Shown piece by piece: positions 1 through 6,727 of a stretch of 14,619 nt of DNA. The first letter of the stretch is position 1. The number at the start of each line of letters is the position of its first letter. This stretch comes from Erythrobacter donghaensis (GTDB taxonomy: Bacteria; Pseudomonadota; Alphaproteobacteria; Sphingomonadales; Sphingomonadaceae): assembly GCF_001557325.1 (NCBI RefSeq), contig NZ_LSJS01000156.1, positions 1 through 14,619 of the forward strand, written 5' to 3'. Below the pieces are notes generated by a model. That model searched no databases. It worked only from the letters and a program-made list of their open reading frames with translations, and was not told where the DNA came from. Made by a program: the position numbers and the translations under genes.

Positions 1-382
1 GCCCCGAACACCCCTCCCCCACGCCCACCCCGGTGCGCGCGAGGAACAGCGTCCAGAACCCCGTCGCCAGCCCGCAGGCCGCGGTCATCAGGCTCCAGAA
101 GCTGATCGCCGCGGCAACGATGGTGCGCCGCGTCGAGCGGTCGGCGAGCCGCGCGGCGGGGAAGCCCGCCAGCACGTAGATGATCGAGAAGGCCGCGCCG
201 CCGATCAGGCCGAGCTCGGTGTCGGACAGGCTGAAGGCGGCCTTGATGTCCTCGAGCAGGATCGAGAACACCAGCCGGTCGGCGACGCTGAACGCGCTCG
301 TCAGCGTCAGCAATCCGAGCACATACCAACGGTACGCCCCCGGTTTGCCGCCCTCAGTGGTGAGGGCGGGCGTAGAGGCCAT
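1..382 (-). CDS. MFS transporter, N-terminal part (cut by window edge)
   Basis: Inner-membrane transporter of the major facilitator superfamily, probably moving a small organic solute or catabolite. The 127 visible residues start MASTPALTTE. TM1 spans about 19-40 and includes an A-D-R triplet (D35, R36). TM2 spans about 58-75. The MFS motif A loop follows as G73-F-P-A-A-R-L-A-D81-R-S-T-R-R86, then TM3 (about 88-106) and the start of TM4, with RTGVGVGEG like the conserved TM4 region. The pattern resembles the spinster-like MFS group common in sphingomonads. The chosen ATG lies inside the 3' end of the upstream SDR gene, a 29-base overlap in another frame, which suggests translational coupling. 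The substrate is unknown; the context (SDR, receptor, oxygenase) favours a catabolic substrate. The C-terminal two thirds lie outside the window. Confidence 0.85.
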   Translation of the reverse strand, partial: MASTPALTTEGGKPGAYRWYVLGLLTLTSAFSVADRLVFSILLEDIKAAFSLSDTELGLIGGAAFSIIYVLAGFPAARLADRSTRRTIVAAAISFWSLMTAACGLATGFWTLFLARTGVGVGEGCSG

Positions 383-1133
383 TGTCCACCGGGATGGTCA
401 GACCGTTGAGGAAGCGCGCCTCGTCCGAGGCGAGGAACAGCACGCAGCCGGCCACGTCCCTGGGGTGCCCGAGCGCCTCGGCGGGCAGCGGGCCTTCGGG
501 AATCTCCATCGGCGTCTGCCCGGCGCGGCCCGAGACGCCCATCACCATCGGCGTCTCGATCCCGCCCGGCGCGAGGGCGTTCACCCTGATGCCGTAGCCC
601 TTGTCCTGGAAATCGACCGCGAGCGCGCGGGTCATCCCCGCGATCCCGGCCTTCGACGCCGCATAGGCCGGGATGTTGCCATAGCCCATCAGCGCCGCGG
701 TCGAGGCCATGTTGACGATCGACGAGCCCCCGCCGCCGACGCTCTGGTGGCGGTGCTTCATCAGCGGCACGGCATATTTGCACCCGAGGAAGGTGCCGAC
801 CACGTGGATGTCGAGGTGCAGCTTGAAGTGCGCGAGGCTGCAATCCTCGATGCTCTCGAAGATGACGTTGCCGGCATTGTTGACGAGGATGTCGAGCCCG
901 CCGTGGCGTTCCTGCACCGCGCGCATCACCTCGATCCACTGCTCTTCGCTGGTCACGTCGAGCGCCATCGCGTCGCCGCCGATGGAGTCGGCGACCTGAT
1001 GCGCGAGCTCCGCGTCGCGGTCGGTGACGATCACCTTGGCCCCCTCGCGCGCCAGCGCCTCGCAATCGGCCTTGCCCAGCCCCATCGCCCCGCCCGTCAC
1101 GAGCGCCACCCTGCCCGCTACCCGCCCTGCCAT
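354..1133 (-). CDS. SDR-family NAD(P)-dependent oxidoreductase
   Basis: Classical short-chain dehydrogenase/reductase of 259 residues, cytosolic, probably oxidising or reducing a hydroxyl/keto group of a catabolic intermediate. Visible motifs are the cofactor loop TGGAMGLG (13-20), D38 at the end of beta-2 (favouring NAD over NADP), NNAG (85-88), and the catalytic S144, Y157 and K161 (YAASK). The position normally held by the fourth catalytic residue, Asn, is H110 (D-I-H-V-V-G-T-F), which is unusual. The start was set at MAGRVAGRVAL because a GGGAGAAGG ribosome site lies just upstream. The reading frame runs further upstream to 1238, but that extension has no clear ribosome site and sits before the cofactor-binding strand. 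The gene overlaps the following MFS gene by 29 bases, so the two are probably one operon. Substrate not identifiable. Confidence 0.9.
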   Translation of the reverse strand: MAGRVAGRVALVTGGAMGLGKADCEALAREGAKVIVTDRDAELAHQVADSIGGDAMALDVTSEEQWIEVMRAVQERHGGLDILVNNAGNVIFESIEDCSLAHFKLHLDIHVVGTFLGCKYAVPLMKHRHQSVGGGGSSIVNMASTAALMGYGNIPAYAASKAGIAGMTRALAVDFQDKGYGIRVNALAPGGIETPMVMGVSGRAGQTPMEIPEGPLPAEALGHPRDVAGCVLFLASDEARFLNGLTIPVDNGLYARPHH

Positions 1134-1468
1134 CTGCCTTCTCCCAAAGCGTTTTTTCTGCGCGGCCAGCCTATCGGGCGGGGAAGCCCCCGCCACTGTC
1201 GAAAGCGCGAGGGCGGCGCAGCACGCCCCGGCCAGCACGCGAGACGACCCGATGACGCTACGGAATCGAGGTTTCGCGCGGGCATGTGATGTTTTTGTCG
1301 CAGTTTGGCGCGGTCACTATCGCTTTTGCTGATGGCGCGCGCGCAGCCGCATCATACACCTGCAAGGGTACCCGAAGGCTTTGGCCGATGGGCATGAGGA
1401 GACATGCCGCGGGTCGGGGAAATAACAGGGTGCGCGGGCAAGCCGCGGCCTGATGGGGAGAGAGGAAC
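1134..1468. other. Divergent intergenic region (SDR / TonB receptor)
   Basis: This stretch of 335 bases holds no convincing gene. It separates the minus-strand SDR-MFS pair from the plus-strand receptor gene, so it must carry promoters for both directions. It is less GC-rich around 1290-1330. Apart from one weak sigma-70-like candidate and the two ribosome sites at its ends (GGGAGAAGG before the SDR, GGGGAGAGAGGA before the receptor), no clear operator palindrome was seen. Confidence 0.5.
1295..1323 (+). promoter_or_regulatory. Weak sigma-70-like promoter candidate for the TonB receptor
   Basis: TTGTCG (1295-1300) and TATCGC (1318-1323) are separated by 17 bases, in the AT-richest part of the gap before the receptor gene. 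Each hexamer matches the consensus only partly, and the untranslated leader would be about 140 bases. This is an inference from spacing and composition only. Confidence 0.22.
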
Positions 1469-3940
1469 ATGAACACTTTCCGTGCCCGAATTGCATCCGG
1501 CGTCCACCGCGATGCCATGCGCCGCGCCCTGCTGTGCGGGGCCGCGCTGAGTGGCATCGCCGCCATGCCCGGCGCCGCCTTCGCTCAGGATGCCGCGGAC
1601 AGCGCCGAGGCGGATGACGATGTTCCGGTGATCGTCGTCCAGGCCCGCCGCCAGAACGAAACCCTCCAGGAAGTCCCCGTCACCGTCACCGCGATCGGCG
1701 GCGGAACGCTCGAGAACTACAGCATCGACAATATCGCGGACGTGACCAGCCGGGTGCCGACGCTCAACGTGCAGGTCGGCGGTTCGGGCTCGGGCGGGCA
1801 GCTGTCCCTGCGCGGCGTGGGCTCGTCGAACATCTCGGCGGCGTTCGATTCCGCCGTCGCGCTCGATTTCGACGGTGTGGTCGCCTCCAGCATGCGGCTT
1901 GTCCAGTCGGGCTTCTTCGATGTCGAGCAGATCGACGTGCTGCGCGGGCCGCAATCCCTGTTCTTCGGCAAGTCGGCCACCGCCGGCGTGCTCTCGATCC
2001 GGACCGCCAACCCCACCTCGACCTGGCAGGTCGGCGCGCGCGGCAGCTACGAGTTCGAGGAGAAGGGCTACCTCGTCTCGGGCTTCATATCGGGCCCTAT
2101 CACCGACACGCTGGGGGTCCGCCTTGCCGCGCAGTTCAACGACATCGACGAGTTCCAGCGGCTCCAGGCGGGCACCCCGGCCGTCAACCAGGAGCGCGGC
2201 CTCAAGGAGTTCATCGGCCGCCTGACGCTCGACTGGAATCCCTCGGACCGCTTCAGGGCCAACCTCAAGGTGCAGTACACCCGCAACGAGAATGACGGCG
2301 CGATCGGCACGGCCGAAATCTTCTGCGGCGCCAACGGCACCCCCGACCCCGTCGTTCTGCTGGGCGGCCTGGTCAACATCCCGGCGGGCTACGACTGCAA
2401 CGTCTTCGACCAGCGCTACTACCTGAGCGACGCCGCCGTGCCGCTCGCGCCCGGCGTGCCGACACCCTCGCGCGCGGCGGGCCGCAACGGGGTGCCCTTC
2501 GGCGAAAGCGACCTGTGGTTCGGCAGGCTGCAATTCGATCTCGACCTCTCCGATGCACTCACCCTCACCTCGGTGACCGGGCTGCTCAACCTCGATGCGG
2601 TCGATTTCGACTGCTACGCCTATGGCGGCTTCCTGACCGGCCCCGGCGGCGTGCGCCTGCCGGGCGCCGCGGGCTGTTCGGACCCGCGCAACGCGCTCGA
2701 GCAGTACAGCCAGGAACTGCGCCTCCGGTCGGATTTCGACGGGCCGATCAACTTCATGCTCGGGGCCTTCTACGAGGATCGCACCTTCATCTTCGACACC
2801 GCCCAGCAGGGGGTGAACATCTCGTTCCTCGGGCCCGACCCGGTGACCGGGTTCACCTATGACTGGGACAAGATCCACACGACCAAGACCGAAGCCCTGT
2901 CGTTCTTCGGCAGCCTGAGCTGGAACCTCACCGAACAGCTCGAATTGTCGGGCGGTCTGCGCTGGACCGACGAGCAGAAGGTGCAAACCATCGCGGTGCC
3001 CTACCTGCACACCTTCCTGCAGGGGCCGGGCTTCGTGGCACCGGGCTTCTTCTCGGGCCCGATCAACTTTGCCGACGACAACTTCTCGCCCGAAGTCACG
3101 CTGCGCTACAAGGCGAGCGACGACATCAACATCTTCGCCTCGTTCAAGACCGGCTTCAAGTCGGGCGGGATCGACAACTCGGCGCTGCCCTCCAACAGCC
3201 TCAGCCAGGCGGCGCTGTCGGGCGATTTCAGCTCGCTGATCTTCGATTCGGAAAAGGCCAAGGGCGGCGAAATCGGCATCAAGTCGCAGTGGGACGACCG
3301 CAACATCACCCTGAACGCCACCGCCTACTACTACGTGTTCGAGGATCTGCAGGTGCAGAACTTCAACGCGGTGACCATCCAGTTCGTCACCAGCAACGCG
3401 GGCGAGCTGACCACCAAGGGGGTCGATCTGGAAGCCGGATGGCGCACCCCGATCGACGGGCTGAACCTCTCGGCCAACCTCAGTTACCTCGATGCGCAAT
3501 ACACCGCCGAGTTCCTCCAGCCGGGGGGCCAGGGCGGTGTGATCGACCTCGACGGCCGCCGCGGCAGCCAGGCGCCCGAATGGGCCGGCAACATCGCGGC
3601 CGACTGGACGGTGCCGCTCAGCGACAGCCTCGAGCTGTTCCTGTCGGGCAATGCTGCCTACAACGATGGCTACATCACCGACGAGACCTCGTTCAACGAC
3701 TACGTCCAGCCGAGCTTCTGGCTGCTCGATGCCAACGTCTCGATCGGGCATCCGGACGGCAAGTGGAAGCTGTCGCTGATCGCGCAGAACCTCACCGACA
3801 AGATCTTCGTGATCACCAGCGGCGGGCGTCCGTTCCTGCCCGCAGGGAATGACGCCAATGGCAGGCCGCTGGGCGACGATCTGGTGCTGACCCAGAACCG
3901 CGGCCGTCAGGTCTTCGCCGAGGTCAGCTTCAAGTTCTGA
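1469..3940 (+). CDS. TonB-dependent outer-membrane receptor
   Basis: Outer-membrane, TonB/ExbBD-energised receptor of 823 residues, usual length for the family, here probably importing a hydrophobic or aromatic growth substrate rather than iron. A basic N-terminus and hydrophobic core end in P-G-A-A-F-A/Q, so signal peptidase should cut near 39/40. A TonB-box-like segment V-I-V-V-Q-A follows at about 54-59, then the plug domain with NETLQEVPVTVTA, the S-L-R-G-V-G region, and V-L-R-G-P-Q-S-L-F-F-G-K (about 150-170), a classic plug motif. The beta barrel fills the rest and ends V-S-F-K-F, with the terminal Phe recognised by the BAM machinery. Two cysteine pairs (C286/C310 and C382/C403) lie in presumed extracellular loops and may form disulfides. 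A GGGGAGAGAGGA ribosome site precedes the ATG. The downstream Rieske gene suggests a shared substrate. Confidence 0.95.
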   Translation: MNTFRARIASGVHRDAMRRALLCGAALSGIAAMPGAAFAQDAADSAEADDDVPVIVVQARRQNETLQEVPVTVTAIGGGTLENYSIDNIADVTSRVPTLNVQVGGSGSGGQLSLRGVGSSNISAAFDSAVALDFDGVVASSMRLVQSGFFDVEQIDVLRGPQSLFFGKSATAGVLSIRTANPTSTWQVGARGSYEFEEKGYLVSGFISGPITDTLGVRLAAQFNDIDEFQRLQAGTPAVNQERGLKEFIGRLTLDWNPSDRFRANLKVQYTRNENDGAIGTAEIFCGANGTPDPVVLLGGLVNIPAGYDCNVFDQRYYLSDAAVPLAPGVPTPSRAAGRNGVPFGESDLWFGRLQFDLDLSDALTLTSVTGLLNLDAVDFDCYAYGGFLTGPGGVRLPGAAGCSDPRNALEQYSQELRLRSDFDGPINFMLGAFYEDRTFIFDTAQQGVNISFLGPDPVTGFTYDWDKIHTTKTEALSFFGSLSWNLTEQLELSGGLRWTDEQKVQTIAVPYLHTFLQGPGFVAPGFFSGPINFADDNFSPEVTLRYKASDDINIFASFKTGFKSGGIDNSALPSNSLSQAALSGDFSSLIFDSEKAKGGEIGIKSQWDDRNITLNATAYYYVFEDLQVQNFNAVTIQFVTSNAGELTTKGVDLEAGWRTPIDGLNLSANLSYLDAQYTAEFLQPGGQGGVIDLDGRRGSQAPEWAGNIAADWTVPLSDSLELFLSGNAAYNDGYITDETSFNDYVQPSFWLLDANVSIGHPDGKWKLSLIAQNLTDKIFVITSGGRPFLPAGNDANGRPLGDDLVLTQNRGRQVFAEVSFKF

Positions 3941-3961
3941 TCGCGCCCGAAGCAGGGGGAC

Positions 3962-3991
3962 AGGGGGCGGGCCGGCGACGGCTCGCCCCCT
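3962..3991 (+). terminator. Strong hairpin after the receptor gene
   Basis: AGGGGGCG (3962-3969) pairs with CGCCCCCT (3984-3991), and the stem continues inward through a G-T wobble and GCC/GGC, about 12 pairs closing on the loop GGCGAC. It starts 21 bases after the receptor stop codon. The following tract is only TTCT, so it may be an attenuating or processing hairpin rather than a full intrinsic terminator. Confidence 0.6.
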
Positions 3992-4074
3992 TCTGCCTGG
4001 TCGCGCACAAAAGTGCCAATTGCCGGTCGCCCCGGCGCGCGGCAGGGTCGCGGCCGAACCGGGAGAGGAATATC

Positions 4075-5304
4075 ATGTCACGCGAAACGCTGGTCGCCAT
4101 GACCCGCAATCTCGTCGCCCACGGCGCGGCGGACACGATGGAATATGCAGGCGACATCGTCCGCATTCCCGCCAGCGCCTACACCGATCCGCAAGTGTTC
4201 GAGACCGAGAAGAAGCAGATCTTCCGCCGCCTGCCGCTGATGGTCGCGCCTTCGTGCGAGCTGCCCAACCCGGGCGATTTCAAGGCGATGGACATCTGCG
4301 GCGTGCCGCTGCTGCTCAGCCGCCAGAAGGACGGCAGCATGGGCGCCTTCCTCAACATGTGCACCCACCGCGGCAATCCGCTCGCGAGCGGCTGCGGTAA
4401 TGCCAGCCGCTTCACCTGCGGCTATCACGGCTGGACCTTCAAGGCCGATGGCGACCTCATCGGCGTCGCCAGCCCGCAGGACTTCGGCAGGATCGATAAA
4501 GCTGCGCATTGCCTGACGAAGTTCCCGGTCTACGAGAATGCGGGGCTGATCTGGGTGACGCTCGACCCGCACTCCAAGCTCTCCATCGCCGATTACCTGT
4601 GCGGCTACGACGAATTGCTCAAGGCCTTCGAGTTCGAAGGCTGGACGCTGTTCGCGCAGCGCACGCTTGCCGGGCCGAACTGGAAGACGGCGTACGACGG
4701 CTATCTCGATTTCTACCACCTGCCGGTGCTCCACAAGGACACCTTCGGCGCGGATTTCTACAACCGCGCCAACTACTTCGCCTTCGGCCCGCACCAGCGC
4801 CTCTCAACCCCGTCGAAATTCGCGATCAAGGTGCAGGGGGATGACGACCAGCAGATGGACCTCGAAGCGATGAGCGACGACGATCTGCCGCAGGAAGTGC
4901 TGGTGCAGGGCGTATGGACGATCTTCCCGCACATCTCGATCGCCAGCTTCTATGGCGGCGGGCAGCGCGGGGCGATGATCAGCCAGCTCTTCCCCGGCGC
5001 CGCGGTGGGCGAGAGCTACACCACCCAGTTCTACGTCATGGAAAACCAGCCCGAGACCCCCGAACAGGTCCAGGCCGCGCACGACCAGTTCAATTTCCTC
5101 GAAGTGGTCGTGCGAGACGAGGACTACGCCACCGGCAAGCGCCAGCAGCAGGCTCTCGCCTCAGGCTTGATGAAAGAGGTTCTGTTCGGCAAGAACGAGA
5201 AGGGCGGACAGGTGTTCCACCAATGGACCCAGCGGCTGGTCAACGCGAGCGACGACGAGCTGGTGGAGATTTTCGCAGCTGAACACCGGCAGGCGGCGGA
5301 GTAG
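4075..5304 (+). CDS. Rieske non-heme iron aromatic ring-hydroxylating oxygenase, alpha subunit
   Basis: Catalytic subunit of a ring-hydroxylating mono- or dioxygenase, 409 residues, cytosolic. The Rieske [2Fe-2S] ligands are C96-T-H98 and C115-x2-H118. The catalytic domain shows N-W-K then the bridging D212, H215 and H220 (DFYHLPVLH) as iron ligands. By spacing to the conserved Q-x-x-A-L-A-S-G segment, D350 is the likely third ligand, and F-G-K-N-E-K near 371-376 is also typical. The start fits a GGGAGAGGA ribosome site 7-9 bases upstream. No beta subunit, ferredoxin or reductase lies next to it, so it is either an alpha-only (homotrimer-type) enzyme or is served by electron carriers encoded elsewhere, as is common in sphingomonads. 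Substrate not assignable; context suggests an aromatic, terpenoid or steroid-like compound taken up by the adjacent receptor. Confidence 0.93.
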   Translation: MSRETLVAMTRNLVAHGAADTMEYAGDIVRIPASAYTDPQVFETEKKQIFRRLPLMVAPSCELPNPGDFKAMDICGVPLLLSRQKDGSMGAFLNMCTHRGNPLASGCGNASRFTCGYHGWTFKADGDLIGVASPQDFGRIDKAAHCLTKFPVYENAGLIWVTLDPHSKLSIADYLCGYDELLKAFEFEGWTLFAQRTLAGPNWKTAYDGYLDFYHLPVLHKDTFGADFYNRANYFAFGPHQRLSTPSKFAIKVQGDDDQQMDLEAMSDDDLPQEVLVQGVWTIFPHISIASFYGGGQRGAMISQLFPGAAVGESYTTQFYVMENQPETPEQVQAAHDQFNFLEVVVRDEDYATGKRQQQALASGLMKEVLFGKNEKGGQVFHQWTQRLVNASDDELVEIFAAEHRQAAE

Positions 5305-5408
5305 GGGTTCGGCGCCCTTCGAAGCGACTGCCTATGGGATTGCTGGAGTTTGGTCCGAACGACCGGAAGTGGGTGGAAAGTGGACGTTAATTCATCGCTA
5401 TTGCAGGG

Positions 5409-6101
5409 CTATCTGTTGTCTTCACGATTTGCGGACGCGATCGCGTCTTGCACCACCATTGAAAATCCACGCGGAATATCACGTAACCTCAACCTTCCGG
5501 TTGCCATCCAATGTATGAGCAAATCCTTCGCTCCCGGATGACCTGCCTTGGCTGCATGTTCGACCAACGGTCGGACTTCTTCCCTGACCGCACGGGTGCC
5601 GTGCCGTTTATGGCGAAACCAAGCCAACCAATAAAATGATGGCACAAACCCGCAGTCTACTCCGTCGCTGAGGACACGCTCGCAGTCGTCGTATCGGCCA
5701 AGGTCATAAAGAAGCCGGGCATAGTGTAACGTAGCTATCCACGACCCCCCGCAAATAGCCGCGTGGTAATACTGCAAAGCTAAGTATTTGTCGGCGGCGA
5801 CTCCATTTCCCGTCCAGTAATGCCATCCAACCACCTGCTGACACCAGACCGAACCTGCATTTGCCGCTTCCAAATGAAGTTCGAACGCAGCAGGCTCACT
5901 GTAATCCATTTGAGCTGCACGTTGTATCAACTCCCAGTTTTCGTCGCTCTCCTCTGACCATAGCTGGCTTTCGTCGGCGGCAGACCTCTCCCAAGCATCT
6001 ACCTCGGCCCAAGCATCCTTCTTGATTTGGTCACACAATTCGCGGAGCGACGGCTCCTTCGACAATTCCTTCGTCATTTGCGAGACCGTACTGTATGCCA
6101 T
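5409..6101 (-). CDS. Sel1-repeat (tetratricopeptide-like) protein in a low-GC patch
   Basis: 230-residue, probably cytosolic helical-repeat protein with no signal peptide or membrane segment. The first 65 residues are acidic and charged. From about 70 it shows Sel1-type units: A-F-E-L-H-L-E-A-A-N-A-G, then G-W-H-Y-W-T-G-N-G-V-A-A-D-K-Y-L-A-L-Q-Y-Y-H-A-A (about 90-115), then a more degenerate unit with YARLLYDLGRYDD, and V-E-H-A-A-K-A-G-H-P-G-A-K-D-L-L near 180-195. Sel1 repeats usually mediate protein-protein contacts; no specific role can be stated. GC content is visibly lower than in all neighbours and codon use is less G/C-ended, pointing to acquisition by transfer. The ATG at 6101 has only a weak, distant GGAG. 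M9 (6077) is an alternative start. It is unlinked in function to the flanking catabolic genes. Confidence 0.75.
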   Translation of the reverse strand: MAYSTVSQMTKELSKEPSLRELCDQIKKDAWAEVDAWERSAADESQLWSEESDENWELIQRAAQMDYSEPAAFELHLEAANAGSVWCQQVVGWHYWTGNGVAADKYLALQYYHAAICGGSWIATLHYARLLYDLGRYDDCERVLSDGVDCGFVPSFYWLAWFRHKRHGTRAVREEVRPLVEHAAKAGHPGAKDLLIHWMATGRLRLRDIPRGFSMVVQDAIASANREDNR

Positions 6102-6230
6102 TTGTGATGGATTAGCTGATCTCCACGCATTTTATCAACATCGCGCGTCAACCGAACGTCTGCAATGGGGTCGCTTCCAGAATGTCCGCTTTTGGCCGAA
6201 ACGAGCCTCAAGCCGCCATCCCCTCAATCG

Positions 6231-6318
6231 TCGTCCCGAACCCGATCCGGGGAGGCTCTTCTTCCTCGCCCTCCGCAGCGGTAGTGAGCCAAGCCCCGTG
6301 TCAAGCACGGGGTGACGA
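6231..6318. repeat. REPIN-like inverted pair (TCGTC ... GACGA type)
   Basis: Two hairpin units face each other. The left one starts TCGTCCCGAACCCGATCCGG, with a small CCCG/CGGG stem at 6241-6251. The right one is CCCCGTG (6294-6300), loop TCAAG, CACGGGG (6306-6312), followed by TGACGA. The outer ends TCGTC and GACGA are complementary. The architecture, two REP hairpins in inverted orientation, is that of a REPIN-type non-autonomous repeat. From memory, CAAGCCC...GGGTGACGA-like units are widespread between genes in sphingomonads. Confidence 0.55.
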
Positions 6319-6511
6319 GGGGGGAATGGGCCTCGCCGTTTTCCTACACGCCCGCCAGCCGCTACAATGCGCCCCGGCTCTTTCCCATTGTTCTGTCCGG
6401 CCTGCGAGGCCGTTGGATATGCGAGGCGCGAAACAAGGCCGCGCCCCCTGTCCGTCCGCTTTACGAGAGCGGGTGTGAGTATCTGTATTTATTGGTGAAG
6501 TCGGAGACGCG

Positions 6512-6550
6512 CAAAGCGGACACGGTGTCCGCTTTGTCCGCTTTGCAAAG
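6512..6550. repeat. 25-bp perfect palindrome with a tandem 9-mer
   Basis: CAAAGCGGACAC (6512-6523), a single G, then its exact complement GTGTCCGCTTTG (6525-6536). The last nine bases TCCGCTTTG are repeated directly at 6537-6545, and CTTTGCAAAG (6541-6550) is itself a palindrome. The composition is more AT-rich than the surroundings. It may be a strong cruciform, a terminator stem without a T-tract, or an operator. No adjacent gene obviously uses it. Confidence 0.6.
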
Positions 6551-6583
6551 TTTGAAATCAGGCGGCGGATTAGGCAGAGATCC

Positions 6584-6718
6584 GCCCTCCTCTTGAGAGG
6601 AGGGCCGCGAGACTTGGTCGCGCCAGCGGCCTAGTCGCAGCGGGGTGGTGCCTTGAGGCCGCGTTACGCTCGCTGCGCTCGCCACCACCCCCAACCCCCT
6701 CCTCTGAAGAGGAGGGGG
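6584..6718. repeat. REPIN-like hairpin pair A
   Basis: Left hairpin: CCCTCCTCT-TG-AGAGGAGGG (6585-6604, plus one outer G-C pair). Right hairpin: CCCCCTCCTCT-GA-AGAGGAGGGGG (6695-6718), an 11-pair stem. Between them GGGGTGGTG (6642-6650) is answered by CACCACCCC (6683-6691), so the whole element is an inverted dimer. It ends ten bases from the stop codon of the minus-strand NmrA-like gene and could terminate its transcript. It shares its module with the pair at 9368-9457. Confidence 0.65.
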
Positions 6719-6727
6719 CTCCAGGCA

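Larger units (their letters stand above)
6102..6727. other. Gene-free region of about 630 bases packed with repeats
   Basis: No supportable gene. Short open frames here have no ribosome sites and cross the palindromes. The region holds three structured elements (6231-6318, 6512-6550, 6584-6718, listed separately). It also has four copies of GTCCGCTTT on the plus strand (6183, 6454, 6527 and, lacking the first G, 6537) plus one inverted AAAGCGGAC (6514). It looks like an accumulation site for intergenic repeats between a transferred gene and the next catabolic block. Confidence 0.6.

Noticed and set aside
1134..1238. N-terminal extension of the first SDR that looks like a signal peptide (MLAGACCAALALS...)
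   Set aside because: The extension lacks a convincing ribosome site, while a strong one precedes the internal ATG at 1133, which gives the normal cytosolic SDR start.
1352..3751. A 799-residue open frame antisense to the TonB receptor
   Set aside because: High-GC DNA gives long antisense frames. The product is rich in Arg, Gly, Val and Glu with no recognisable domain, while the plus strand has a complete receptor.
5350..5541. A 63-residue plus-strand frame at the 3' end of the Sel1 gene
   Set aside because: It lies mostly antisense to the Sel1-repeat gene and has no recognisable motif or good ribosome site.
6022..6694. Several short open frames in the repeat-rich gap
   Set aside because: They lack ribosome sites, cross palindromic repeats and show no domain-like sequence.
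6231..6718. CRISPR array
   Set aside because: The repeats are inverted hairpins of differing sequence, without evenly spaced direct repeats and unique spacers, and no cas genes are present.
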